From: Shimia biformata
GTDB taxonomy: Bacteria > Pseudomonadota > Alphaproteobacteria > Rhodobacterales > Rhodobacteraceae
Assembly (NCBI RefSeq): GCF_016888515.1
Contig: NZ_JAFEJK010000001.1
Location: forward strand, 372,001 to 436,000
DNA: 64,000 nucleotides
Direction of reading: 5' to 3'
Shown: positions 37,415 through 46,108 of the stretch, piece after piece
Position numbering within the stretch: position 1 is the first letter of the stretch
Layout: each line of letters starts with the position of its first letter
Program-made: the position numbers and the translations under genes
The notes under the pieces: model-generated
Told to the model about the DNA's origin: nothing
The model's input: the letters and a program-made list of their open reading frames with translations, nothing else
Database searches by the model: none

Positions 37415-39946
37415 ATGTTGACAAGATTCGAAAAAACGGCCTTTTCCAGAATGACGATTGCCACATCACGAAGCAACAACTCTGAGCCGGCGCGGGCGCT
37501 GGCTGCGGTGTTGTTCGCTGACCTGGTGTCCTTCACCCGACATGTCAGCCGCTCGGAGCAGGAAACGCTGGACTATGTCGAAAGCTGCATGTCCGTTTTC
37601 GAGTCCCAGAGCCACCCCTTCAGGGGCGAATTCATCAAGTCCATGGGGGACGGCGTGATGCTTGTCTTTGGATCGGCGCGGGATGCGATTGGATATGCCG
37701 AAACAATATTGGACCAGTTTGAACGCACCCGTCCTGATGGGGCGGATTACGCGTTTCGGTTCGGCATCCATCTGGGTGATGTCCGTCGCAGCAATGGCGA
37801 TGCCTTTGGACATACCGTAAACGTTGCCGCTCGCTTGGAGAACGAGGCCCCGCCCGGTGGCATCTGTGTTTCTGAGGCCGTCGTTTCCGCGGTGGGAACG
37901 TCTGGTGACTGGCGGTTCACCGCCCGCGGGGTGCGAAAACTTCGGAACCTGCCCGAACCTATGGCGCTTTATACGCTGGTGCGTGGCGGTGTGCCGTCGG
38001 GCACGCGCACTGCGCCAGCGATCAGGATTTCGTTGCTGGGTGGCCTGGCGCTTAGCATCAACGGACATCCCGTCACCCTCCCGGTTGACCACAATCTGCA
38101 TATGGCTCTGTGTTACCTGGCGATGTCTCCGACGTGGTCCGCGGCGTTGGACAAACTGTCGGCCTTTGCCGAAACGCCGCCCGGCACACCACGGACCGGG
38201 GCGTCGCGGAAACGGGCCATGACGCAGGCGCTGAACGCGCTTGGCCGGGTTCTGGGCGCCGGGTTGATTGTTGATGACGGGTATGTGCGGCTGGATGGGG
38301 CGCTGGTGGGTGTGGACCTGACCGACCTTGAGTCCAGCCTGCGCAACGGGGTGGTTGATCCGATCCTTCTGGAAGATCACGGTTGGACCGAAAGCGTCGC
38401 GCTGGGGGCTGGCGGGGGGCGGACCTTCTCCAATTGGCTGGCGGTTGCGCGTACTGATTGGCATGATCGGATTGCCCGCGAACTTGAGAGGCAACTGGCC
38501 GGCGCCGAGGCCGCTGGCAACCCTCTGGCCGGCGAATTGAGCGAAGCGCTTTTGATTGCCGAACCGGGTCACGAACAGGCCGCGCGCAGCAGGATGCAGT
38601 TCCTGCACAAGTCGGGAAATCCCGCGGGCGCTGTCCGGGTTTATGAAAATCTGGCGGATATAATGCGGTCGCGATACGGCATAGAGCCCAAACCCGAGAC
38701 CCGTCTGATCGCTCTGGGTGGCGGCACGACCCCGGCCCGCGTCCGGTCGCCGGGCGGTAAACCGTTGCGGTTGCAGTTGGCGTATTTCACCGCCTCCACG
38801 CCGTCGGCCGAAGCCCCGCTGGAAGATTTCCGCACGGCCCTAATGAGCGGTCTTGCCTGTTTCCGAGGGTGGGCCGTGGTTGAGATCCCGCAGAATACCG
38901 ATACGGTTCCGGGGTCCGATTACACCCTGTCCGCTGCAGCCAGTGTGGCGGACTCGGGGGGTGGCTTCGATCTGACATTGACTCTTGGCAATGCCCAGGA
39001 CGGCGCGATGCTGTGGTCGGAGCGGTTTTCGATCGATGGCGACAATATGTCGGATTCAATCCGGCGCGCGGTAGGTCGGATCGCCGCCACTCTTGAGGTC
39101 TATATCGCGACGGATCGCGTGGGGCGGTCTTTCGGGACCGGACCATCTGATGGGAAGATTGTCGACGTCTGGCTCAAAGGTGAACGGCTGATTGCGCGCT
39201 GGACGCCGGAAAGCCACGACGAAGCGCGCGAGATTTTTGAAGACATCATCCAGCGCGCGCCGCGCTTTGCCCCGGCCTATGCCAGCCTTGCCAGTATTTA
39301 CAACGGGTGGCACATCCTGCACCCGGGCGCGCCGCGCGACCGGGATCTTTCCCGCCGCGCGCATGATTTGGCCGAAACCGCAGTCGAGCTTGATCCGCTT
39401 GATGCTCGCAACCGGCTGGCGGCGGCTTGGGCGGCAGCGATGGATCAGGCCTTTGACGTGGCCTTCATGAACATGGACATCGCTGAACGACTGAATCCGC
39501 ATAGCCCCAGATGTTTGATCTCATGCGCAATGGGATTCAGTTTTCTGGGCGAACATGGGCGCGCAATTGCCGCGCTTGCCCGCAGCCTGGAAGTGTCCCC
39601 GGTCCTTCTGGACTATCAATGGTGCTATGCCGCCACGGTGCATTACCTTGCGGGTGAACCCGAAGCCGCGCTTGAGGCGGCCTTGAAATCCGGCGACCGC
39701 ATTTTCGACAACCTCGGTTGGACTGCGGCGGCGTTCGCCCGGTTGGGTCGCGTTGGCGAGGCGTCGTCGGCCTGCACAGACCTGATCCGTCGAATGGAAC
39801 CGATCTGGCGTGGCGAAACACCTCTGGGTCCAAGGGCCGTGGTCGAGTGGTTCGGTCACGCTTACCCGATCCGACGTGACGAGGACCGCGAGGCGCTGAC
39901 CCTTGCGCTGAACGACGCAATGCGCGGGCTGAACATGCCTGGTTGA
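37415..39946 (+). CDS. Adenylate cyclase fused to SARP-like DNA-binding/BTAD and TPR regions
   Basis: An 843-residue multidomain protein. Residues 28-190: class III nucleotide cyclase with metal Asp36 (FADLVSF) and Asp79 (SMGDG), Lys75, and Asn136/Arg140 (VNVAAR), so it looks active. Residues about 203-300: winged-helix domain starting ISLLGGLALSINGHPV, followed by a bacterial transcriptional activator domain (about 355-440, RSRYGIEPKPETRLIAL). Residues about 450-575 resemble the TolB-like N-domain; the rest is tetratricopeptide-like. Start could be the ATG at 37415 or at 37451; neither has a strong ribosome site. Starts 20 bp from, and divergent to, the YcaO gene. Confidence 0.8.
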   Translation: MLTRFEKTAFSRMTIATSRSNNSEPARALAAVLFADLVSFTRHVSRSEQETLDYVESCMSVFESQSHPFRGEFIKSMGDGVMLVFGSARDAIGYAETILDQFERTRPDGADYAFRFGIHLGDVRRSNGDAFGHTVNVAARLENEAPPGGICVSEAVVSAVGTSGDWRFTARGVRKLRNLPEPMALYTLVRGGVPSGTRTAPAIRISLLGGLALSINGHPVTLPVDHNLHMALCYLAMSPTWSAALDKLSAFAETPPGTPRTGASRKRAMTQALNALGRVLGAGLIVDDGYVRLDGALVGVDLTDLESSLRNGVVDPILLEDHGWTESVALGAGGGRTFSNWLAVARTDWHDRIARELERQLAGAEAAGNPLAGELSEALLIAEPGHEQAARSRMQFLHKSGNPAGAVRVYENLADIMRSRYGIEPKPETRLIALGGGTTPARVRSPGGKPLRLQLAYFTASTPSAEAPLEDFRTALMSGLACFRGWAVVEIPQNTDTVPGSDYTLSAAASVADSGGGFDLTLTLGNAQDGAMLWSERFSIDGDNMSDSIRRAVGRIAATLEVYIATDRVGRSFGTGPSDGKIVDVWLKGERLIARWTPESHDEAREIFEDIIQRAPRFAPAYASLASIYNGWHILHPGAPRDRDLSRRAHDLAETAVELDPLDARNRLAAAWAAAMDQAFDVAFMNMDIAERLNPHSPRCLISCAMGFSFLGEHGRAIAALARSLEVSPVLLDYQWCYAATVHYLAGEPEAALEAALKSGDRIFDNLGWTAAAFARLGRVGEASSACTDLIRRMEPIWRGETPLGPRAVVEWFGHAYPIRRDEDREALTLALNDAMRGLNMPG

Positions 39947-39956
39947 TTCTGCGCAG

Positions 39957-40496
39957 TCAGATGCAGCGCCGGTATGAGATTGAGGCGAACATGTACTTGC
40001 GCGCGGCATCCTGCGTGGTCAGGGTGGCCGGATCACCGCCGCCGACGGTCACGATGTCATCAATGTTACGTGCCAGATATCCGGTGCCGCCGATTTCCGA
40101 TTTCCGGTCGTGCGGGAAGGACACATTCATCTGGTAGGTGGCATCTGCATCGGGATCATAGTCGTCCTCGACCGGCCTCAGGATGACACGTTTCGTGACA
40201 TTTGGTGCTTCGACGCGGAACAGAATACCGGTGGCTTTCTTATTCAGTCCTCTGAACTTCAGCTCTTTTTCAACCTTGGTGGTGCCGCCGGCGCCATCGT
40301 CTTCCGTTGCCTCAAAAAATACCGAATATGCGTTGTTGTTTGCGATTTCGTTGAAGGTCATGAACAAAACGGTCAGCGGTGTCAGCTTGCTTTTTGCGTA
40401 ATGCCTGTCGAAGACCTCTCCGAAATATACCATGCCTTCTTGCAGCGGCGTCAGACCAATGGCCGGGGCCGGGCGTTTCACGATAATTGATGGCAT
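39957..40496 (-). CDS. Conserved hypothetical protein downstream of haem peroxidase
   Basis: A 179-residue soluble protein with no recognised domain and no signal peptide. Start ATG at 40496 is preceded by AAAGGGAGGATCAAA, an excellent ribosome site, 25 bp after the peroxidase stop, so the two genes form an operon. The sequence looks beta-rich (LTVLFMTFNEIANNNAYSVFF, ATGILFRVEAPNVTKRVILR) with an acidic loop (DDYDPDADA). Possibly a partner or effector of the peroxidase, but this is inference from position. Confidence 0.65.
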   Translation of the reverse strand: MPSIIVKRPAPAIGLTPLQEGMVYFGEVFDRHYAKSKLTPLTVLFMTFNEIANNNAYSVFFEATEDDGAGGTTKVEKELKFRGLNKKATGILFRVEAPNVTKRVILRPVEDDYDPDADATYQMNVSFPHDRKSEIGGTGYLARNIDDIVTVGGGDPATLTTQDAARKYMFASISYRRCI

Positions 40497-40521
40497 TTTG
40501 ATCCTCCCTTTATGGTTATCG

Positions 40522-42117
40522 TCACGGTGAAAAGGCGCGTTCGACAAATTTATCGAAACCATAGTTGCCCTGAACCGGGGTGCCATTGAGGTCGAGGGCC
40601 TGGAATGTGTTGCCGGGTGAAAGGATGCCCTGCGGGTCGGCTTCGATCGCAGCAATCAAGGTTTCGGCAACGATCCTTCCAGCCAATGGCCCCAGTTGCT
40701 CTCCATCTGACGCGGCCTGGGACTCGAGCAGCGTATAAAGCCAGAGAGGGGTGTTTTCGGCCAAGCCGTTTTCAAGCAGGGTGCGCAGCGCCGGTGTCGT
40801 GAAACGGGCCGCCTTGTCAAGGGTGGCCGCGTCTTGCAGGTCAATATGCGCAAGCGGGACCAGAGGGTGATTTGCCTTGATCCATGCGATCAGCACCTGC
40901 GCTGAAGGCAGGTGCAGACGTTTGCCGCGAATCAGGGTTTCAGCCGCCAGGTTGATCCGGCCGCCGTCCGGCGCTTGGGCATCATTGACGATAGCGCTCT
41001 TGATTTCGCCGTGGTTGTTGGCGATCCGGGCCGCAATCCGGCGTGTGCGCAGGGTTGCCGTCGCCCCGATCATCTTGGGCCAGACCATCTGCCAGTCCGA
41101 CGGAAGAACCTTGGGATCCCCGGCAGCGGTGTTCGCAAACAGGCCGCCCGCATGAGTGAAATCGATCAGGTCGCCGGGTGTCACCGATTGCGGCGCAAAT
41201 CCGTGAAAGTAATTGTCGCGCACCTGCGCATGGCCGAAGCGGAAACAGGCCAACGCAAATTCCATCGGGATCAGGAACGGCGCTGATTGCTGCAACAGTC
41301 GTGGCCCGGCCAACACCGCGTTAACCTCGGCCTGCCCAACGATCCGCGGCAGGTAGTCCTGCATTACGGCCGTCTGGAAGTAATTGATCGTCGCGCGGCG
41401 GGCGGTGGCCTCGGTTTGCCCCGGCTGTGCGCGTTCACGCAGAAAAAACCGCGCCACCATATTGTGCACCTGCGCCACCGCCAGGTTCGCGTCGTTGCGC
41501 CTGTCCTTGATTTCGGGCGCGCCAGCGGCGTCGCGGGCAATGTCGCGCAGGTCGTTCTGGGGCGTGGTCGGTCCGACAAAGGACTGGGCAAAGTCGATGT
41601 CCGTTCCGAAAACGCTGCTCAGGTCCAGGCTTGCGGTCTGCAGGTTGGTAGTGCCCGCGGTTTCAACGACCATGTCCGAAAGATCATGTGCGATGAACTG
41701 GCCAAAATAGGTATAGGCGGCCGGACACTGGCTGTTGCCCGGGCTGGGATCCCCCGCGCTGCAAGGTTTGGTCAGGTTTTGCCCGATTTCGACAAGCTCG
41801 GCGGTGTCGATCGCGTTCAAGCTGAGGGTCGGGCTGTTGGGGTAGTCGCCCCAGATCGGGTCATAGGCATCAATCTGTACCGCCGATGACCCATTTGCCA
41901 ATGTGCGTGACGGGGCGCCGCGCAGGATACGTTGAAAGACCGCTTCCTGATTGGCGTCAAGCTTGAGAGGACCCTGCGCAAAACCGGGTTCCGAGAGAAA
42001 GCGAAACGAATCTTGCTGCGCCGTTCCGGGTTGCCTGAGCAGGATTACATCGCGCTTGTCGACGGTAACATCACGACCTGCAATCAGGCGGAACGACCCG
42101 CCGTGATAATGGCCCAT
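40522..42117 (-). CDS. Animal-type haem peroxidase (peroxidase-cyclooxygenase superfamily)
   Basis: A 531-residue protein with the haem-site residues of the superfamily: distal Gln and His144 (YFGQFIAHDLSDM), the distal-Arg block DRRNDANLAVAQVHNMVARFF, and proximal His296 (FALACFRFGHAQVRDNYF). The Asp that normally precedes the distal His (and in mammals links to haem) is Ala here. No secretion signal is seen at the N-terminus. The ATG at 42117 follows GGAGATACCA. Bacterial members oxidise halides or organics with hydrogen peroxide; the substrate here is unknown. Confidence 0.88.
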   Translation of the reverse strand: MGHYHGGSFRLIAGRDVTVDKRDVILLRQPGTAQQDSFRFLSEPGFAQGPLKLDANQEAVFQRILRGAPSRTLANGSSAVQIDAYDPIWGDYPNSPTLSLNAIDTAELVEIGQNLTKPCSAGDPSPGNSQCPAAYTYFGQFIAHDLSDMVVETAGTTNLQTASLDLSSVFGTDIDFAQSFVGPTTPQNDLRDIARDAAGAPEIKDRRNDANLAVAQVHNMVARFFLRERAQPGQTEATARRATINYFQTAVMQDYLPRIVGQAEVNAVLAGPRLLQQSAPFLIPMEFALACFRFGHAQVRDNYFHGFAPQSVTPGDLIDFTHAGGLFANTAAGDPKVLPSDWQMVWPKMIGATATLRTRRIAARIANNHGEIKSAIVNDAQAPDGGRINLAAETLIRGKRLHLPSAQVLIAWIKANHPLVPLAHIDLQDAATLDKAARFTTPALRTLLENGLAENTPLWLYTLLESQAASDGEQLGPLAGRIVAETLIAAIEADPQGILSPGNTFQALDLNGTPVQGNYGFDKFVERAFSP

Positions 42118-42268
42118 TGGTATCTCCGCAAATGGCGGATTCACAAATCAATCAAGGAATTCATACCACATTTCGGAACATCGGCCAAACACACACAGAT
42201 TGGACAACTGCCAATACAGCGTGCTCGGCATCCGGTTGAGAAGCGATGACGACATGTAGCGAGGGAAA

Positions 42269-42355
42269 TGGTGCCCAGAAGAGGACTCGAACCTCCACGT
42301 CCATACGGACACTAGCACCTGAAGCTAGCGCGTCTACCAATTCCGCCATCTGGGC
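42269..42355 (-). tRNA. tRNA-Leu (CAG)
   Basis: An 87-base class II tRNA on the minus strand with encoded CCA. Acceptor GCCCAGA pairs with TCTGGGC; D arm GGCGGAATTGGTAGACGC; anticodon stem CTAGC/GCTAG with loop TTCAGGT (anticodon CAG); a long variable arm (TGTCCGTATGGACGT) and T arm GGTTCGAGTCC. Its 3' end points to the peroxidase gene. Confidence 0.97.
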
Positions 42356-42556
42356 ACGGGTTGGTGAGGCAGGCATTTAGACTTGGGTCGAGGCGGTGTC
42401 AACGGCGATTCTGCACTTTTTTGGTTCCAAGGCGTGCGCTGCGTCCGGTGACCGCTTGCAAAGGGGGTTTTCTTGTCGCGCCCCTTGAATTGCAGCTTGT
42501 TCCCAAGGGGCGGCAAGAGTATTCCAGCATAGGAATAAAGGAATCCGGAGGCATCC

Positions 42557-43537
42557 ATGTCGAAACTTGTCACCATCTACGGCGGCGCCGGTTTTGTCGG
42601 CCGTTACATTGCGCGCCGGATGGCAAAGGAAGGCTGGCGTGTGCGCGTGGCCGTGCGCCGTCCCAACGAATCGATGCACGTGAAGGTTTATGGTTCGGTT
42701 GGACAGGTCGAGCCGGTGTTCTGCAATATCCGCGACGACGCGTCCGTGGCTGCGGTGATGCAGGGTGCGGATGCGGTGGTGAACTGTGTCGGCGTGCTGA
42801 ACGAGACCGGCAAGAACAGCTTTGACGCCGTGCATGCCGAAGGCGCTGGCCGGATTGCGCGTATCGCGGCTGAAACCGGGGTTGGCAAGATGGTCCATAT
42901 CTCCGCCCTGGGAGCGGATGCCGAGGCTGAGAGCGAGTACCAGCAGACCAAGGCGGCGGGTGAAGCGGCCGTGCTTGAGCATATGCCGGGTGCGATGATC
43001 CTGCGCCCGTCGGTGATCTTCGGATCGGAGGACGGGTTCTTTAACCGCTTCGCGTCGATGTCGCGGATGGGTTGGTTCCTGCCTGTCGTCGGTGCCGAGA
43101 CGAAATTCCAGCCGGTCTATGTCGAGGACGTGGCCAAGGCCGCCGTTGCTGGTGTCACAGGTGAGGCGTCGGGAATTTACGAGCTTGGCGGCCCGGATGC
43201 CGATACGCTGCGCAACCTGATCACCGAGATGCTGGGCGTAATCCATCGCCGCCGGGTGATCGTGAACCTGCCGTTCTTTGTCGCGCGGATCATGGCGTTC
43301 TTCTTTGACCTCATGCAGACCGTGTCGTTCGGCCTTGTGACCAATGCCGTCCTGACCCGCGACCAGGTCAAGTCTCTGAAGGTCGACAATGTTGTCAGCG
43401 GGGACGCCAAGACGCTGGCCGATCTTGGCATCCGTCCGACCGCGATGGAGGCTGTGCTGCCGGACTACCTGTGGCGCTATCGTCCCTCGGGGCAATACGA
43501 CGCTATCAAGGACAGCGCCAAGAATCTGCGGGTCTGA
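42557..43537 (+). CDS. Complex I NDUFA9-type NAD(P)-binding protein
   Basis: A 326-residue atypical short-chain dehydrogenase with the Rossmann motif [21 protein letters not shown] and the HISALGAD / [12 protein letters not shown] region where the usual Tyr-x3-Lys is altered to Tyr-x3-Lys-like YQQTK. It matches the alphaproteobacterial NDUFA9 (39-kDa) accessory subunit family of NADH dehydrogenase; a structural rather than catalytic role is expected. Start ATG after GGAATCCGGAGGCATCC. Confidence 0.82.
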   Translation: MSKLVTIYGGAGFVGRYIARRMAKEGWRVRVAVRRPNESMHVKVYGSVGQVEPVFCNIRDDASVAAVMQGADAVVNCVGVLNETGKNSFDAVHAEGAGRIARIAAETGVGKMVHISALGADAEAESEYQQTKAAGEAAVLEHMPGAMILRPSVIFGSEDGFFNRFASMSRMGWFLPVVGAETKFQPVYVEDVAKAAVAGVTGEASGIYELGGPDADTLRNLITEMLGVIHRRRVIVNLPFFVARIMAFFFDLMQTVSFGLVTNAVLTRDQVKSLKVDNVVSGDAKTLADLGIRPTAMEAVLPDYLWRYRPSGQYDAIKDSAKNLRV

Positions 43538-43557
43538 TCCCGGCACATTTGGAATTC

Positions 43558-43589
43558 AAAACGGCTCTCGTCACCGGGGGCCGTTTTTT
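43558..43589 (+). terminator. Terminator of the NDUFA9-like gene
   Basis: Stem ACGGCTC / GGGCCGT (43561-43567, 43578-43584; one T-G pair), strengthened by flanking AAA/TTT, with six T. It sits between this gene and the convergent uppP stop. Confidence 0.75.
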
Positions 43590-44392
43590 CATGTGTAGGC
43601 AATGACCAGAAGGACAATCCCCAGCACCACGCGGTAGATCACGTAAGGCGCAAAGCTCACCGATTTCAAAAGCCGCATCATCAGGCTGAGGGCGGCAAGG
43701 GCGGACAGGAAGGCAAAACCTGCTGCAATTGCCGCAGTCCTGGCCATTGTCCCGTCCGCCTCGCCGATGACATCCAGCATCAACAGGCCACCGCTTGCCA
43801 GGATCGTCGGAATCGACATCAGCATGGCAAGCTTCGCGGCGTCATGGCGACCATAACCCAGAATCCGCGCGCCAGTGATTGTGATGCCCGACCGTGATGT
43901 GCCGGGGATCAGTGCGACCGCCTGCCATAGCCCCATCTTGACGGCGTCGCTCAGCGACCAGCTTTCTTCTGTCTTGTCCGCACTGCCTGTCCGGTCGGCC
44001 CACCAAAGGACCAGTCCGAACACCAGCATGGTCCAGCCGATCACCGCGACGGATCGCATCGCGTCGGCCAGCCCGGTCACCTTCAGGACAAACCCCGCGA
44101 TGACCACCGGGATGGTCGCGACGATCAGCAGGAAAGCCAGCCGCGCCCCCGGCGTGTCAATCCGCCCACGCATCAGTGGCCCAAGCCCCCCGAGCGCCAG
44201 CCGGACATCTTTCCAGAAATAGATCACGACTGCGCCCAGAGTCCCGACATGCACCGCGACGTCGACGGCCAGCCCCTGATCCTGCAATCCAGTGAGATTC
44301 GGCAAGAGAATCAGGTGCCCGGACGAACTGACGGGCAGGAATTCGGTGATCCCCTGTATGATCGCAACCAAGAGAATGTGGAAAAGCGTCAT
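43589..44392 (-). CDS. uppP: Undecaprenyl-diphosphatase
   Basis: A 267-residue polytopic membrane protein (about eight helices) that recycles undecaprenyl pyrophosphate for cell-wall synthesis. Signature EFLPVSSSGHLIL (about residues 17-29) and the second motif ALIPGTSRSGITITGARILG with the catalytic-site Arg-Ser. Start at 44392 (MTLFHILLVAIIQG) is the family start; an upstream extension is open but has no support. Upstream is the AT-rich region shared with gltD. Confidence 0.95.
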   Translation of the reverse strand: MTLFHILLVAIIQGITEFLPVSSSGHLILLPNLTGLQDQGLAVDVAVHVGTLGAVVIYFWKDVRLALGGLGPLMRGRIDTPGARLAFLLIVATIPVVIAGFVLKVTGLADAMRSVAVIGWTMLVFGLVLWWADRTGSADKTEESWSLSDAVKMGLWQAVALIPGTSRSGITITGARILGYGRHDAAKLAMLMSIPTILASGGLLMLDVIGEADGTMARTAAIAAGFAFLSALAALSLMMRLLKSVSFAPYVIYRVVLGIVLLVIAYT

Positions 44393-44613
44393 AAGACCGC
44401 CCAAGTTGGTGCAATTGAGCTCCTTGTTTAAGCCATTGGAACAAAAAGGAAAGGTTTTTGTTAGTATCGAATCGGACCTAAATTTCGGCAATTTTACGCT
44501 GCATCGCGGAGAGGGGTCGCAAATTTTCTTTATTTAGGTCAGCATAATTTACTTTTCACAGGTTTCAACTTTGCCTAAAAGCGCTTCACCTAGTATTTTC
44601 AGGAGGCAGCGAC
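44393..44613. promoter_or_regulatory. AT-rich divergent promoter region, uppP / gltD
   Basis: About 220 bases, noticeably richer in A and T than the surroundings. It contains an inverted pair GACCTAAAT (44475-44483) and ATTTAGGTC (44532-44540), perfect 9-base arms 48 bases apart, that could be paired operator half-sites for the glutamate synthase operon. No coding frame. Confidence 0.45.
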
Positions 44614-46047
44614 GTGGCCAAGCAACCGATGCTGAAATTTGTGACCGTCAACCGTGACATGCCGCAGAAGCGTGACGCGGACACTCGGAAACAGGATTTC
44701 GACGAAATCTATGCCGAGTTCGCAGCGGCCAAGGCTGCGGAACAGGCCAGCCGTTGTTCGCAATGCGGCGTGCCTTATTGTCAGTCGCACTGCCCGCTGC
44801 ACAACAATATCCCCGATTGGCTGAACATGACGGCGACGGGGCGGCTGGAAGAGGCCTATGCCATTTCGCAGGCCACCAACACCTTCCCCGAAATTTGCGG
44901 CCGTATCTGCCCGCAAGACCGTCTGTGCGAAGGCAACTGTGTGATCGAGCAGTCGGGCCATGAGACCGTGACCATCGGCGCGGTCGAGAAATACATCACC
45001 GACACCGCCTGGGAAAAAGGTTGGGTACAACCGGTGGTGCCCGCGCAAGAGCGCCCTGAGAGCGTTGCTATCATCGGTGCTGGGCCCGGTGGCCTTGCCG
45101 CTGCTGATCGTCTGCGCCGCGCCGGTGTGCAAGTTACCGTCTATGACCGCCACGACCGCGCGGGCGGGCTGCTGACTTATGGTATCCCCGGTTTCAAGCT
45201 TGAAAAAGACGTGGTCATGCGCCGCAACAAGCAGCTTGAAAAGGGCGGTGTCAAGTTTGAGTTGAACTGCGAGATCGGCAAGGACATCTCGTTCGCTGAC
45301 TTGCGTGAAAAGCATGACGCGATTGTCATCGCGACTGGAGTATACAAGTCACGCGACCTTGGCGGGCCGGGTGCCGGGGCCAAGGGCATCGTCAAGGCAA
45401 TCGATTACCTGACCGCGTCGAACCGTCTGTCGTTTGGCGACACCGTGGCCGAGTTCGAAAGCGGTGAGTTGAATGCCGCTGGCAAGAAGGTTGTGGTGAT
45501 CGGCGGCGGCGACACCGCGATGGACTGTGTCCGCACCGCGATCCGTCAGGGCGCGACCAGCGTCAAATGCCTCTATCGCCGCGACCGTGCGAATATGCCG
45601 GGCTCGCAGCGGGAAACCAACAACGCTGAGGAAGAAGGCGTGGAATTCGTCTGGCTGTCCGCTCCCAAGGGTTTTACGGGCGATCCGGTCACCGGTGTCA
45701 TGGTTCAGAAAATGCGTCTTGGCCAACCCGACGCTTCGGGCCGTCAAAGCCCAGAGGTGATCGAAGGTGCGGATTACGTGGAAGAGGCGGACCTGGTCAT
45801 CAAGGCGCTGGGTTTTGAGCCCGAGGACCTGCCGGCACTGTGGGATCAGCCCGAACTGGAAGTGACCCGCTGGGGCACGGTCAAGGCGCAGTTCACCACC
45901 GGCGCGACCGACATGGACGGCGTCTATGCGGTGGGTGACATCGTGCGCGGGGCCTCGCTTGTGGTCTGGGCGATCAAGGATGGCCGCGATTGTGCGGACG
46001 CCATTCTAGGCCGCTTCAACGCCGCCAAAGCCGTGGCAGCCGAGTAA
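44614..46047 (+). CDS. gltD: Glutamate synthase (NADPH) small subunit
   Basis: A 477-residue flavoprotein that passes electrons from NADPH to GltB. The N-terminal cysteine clusters (RCSQCGVPYCQSHCPL and CGRICPQDRLCEGNC) bind 4Fe-4S centres; FAD motif IIGAGPGGLAAADRLRRAG; NADPH motif VIGGGDTAMDC. Start is GTG after AGGAGGCAGCGAC. Followed by gltB 61 bp downstream. Regulated by nitrogen status in relatives; a candidate dyad lies upstream. Confidence 0.96.
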   Translation: MAKQPMLKFVTVNRDMPQKRDADTRKQDFDEIYAEFAAAKAAEQASRCSQCGVPYCQSHCPLHNNIPDWLNMTATGRLEEAYAISQATNTFPEICGRICPQDRLCEGNCVIEQSGHETVTIGAVEKYITDTAWEKGWVQPVVPAQERPESVAIIGAGPGGLAAADRLRRAGVQVTVYDRHDRAGGLLTYGIPGFKLEKDVVMRRNKQLEKGGVKFELNCEIGKDISFADLREKHDAIVIATGVYKSRDLGGPGAGAKGIVKAIDYLTASNRLSFGDTVAEFESGELNAAGKKVVVIGGGDTAMDCVRTAIRQGATSVKCLYRRDRANMPGSQRETNNAEEEGVEFVWLSAPKGFTGDPVTGVMVQKMRLGQPDASGRQSPEVIEGADYVEEADLVIKALGFEPEDLPALWDQPELEVTRWGTVKAQFTTGATDMDGVYAVGDIVRGASLVVWAIKDGRDCADAILGRFNAAKAVAAE

Positions 46048-46108
46048 CAAGGGATTTCACCGGGTCAGGCAGAGCGCCTTGCGCCGCCGCCGGAACAGGA
46101 GAACGACA

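Noticed and set aside
37466-38608. Open frame of 380 codons antisense to the cyclase fusion
   Set aside because: Compositional shadow; the plus-strand frame carries all conserved motifs.
42117-42355. Integration site (att) at tRNA-Leu
   Set aside because: No integrase gene and no second copy of the tRNA 3' end were found by eye in the block to the left.
42377-43546. Open frame of 389 codons antisense to the NDUFA9-like gene
   Set aside because: His/Asp/Arg-rich translation, no motifs, no ribosome site.
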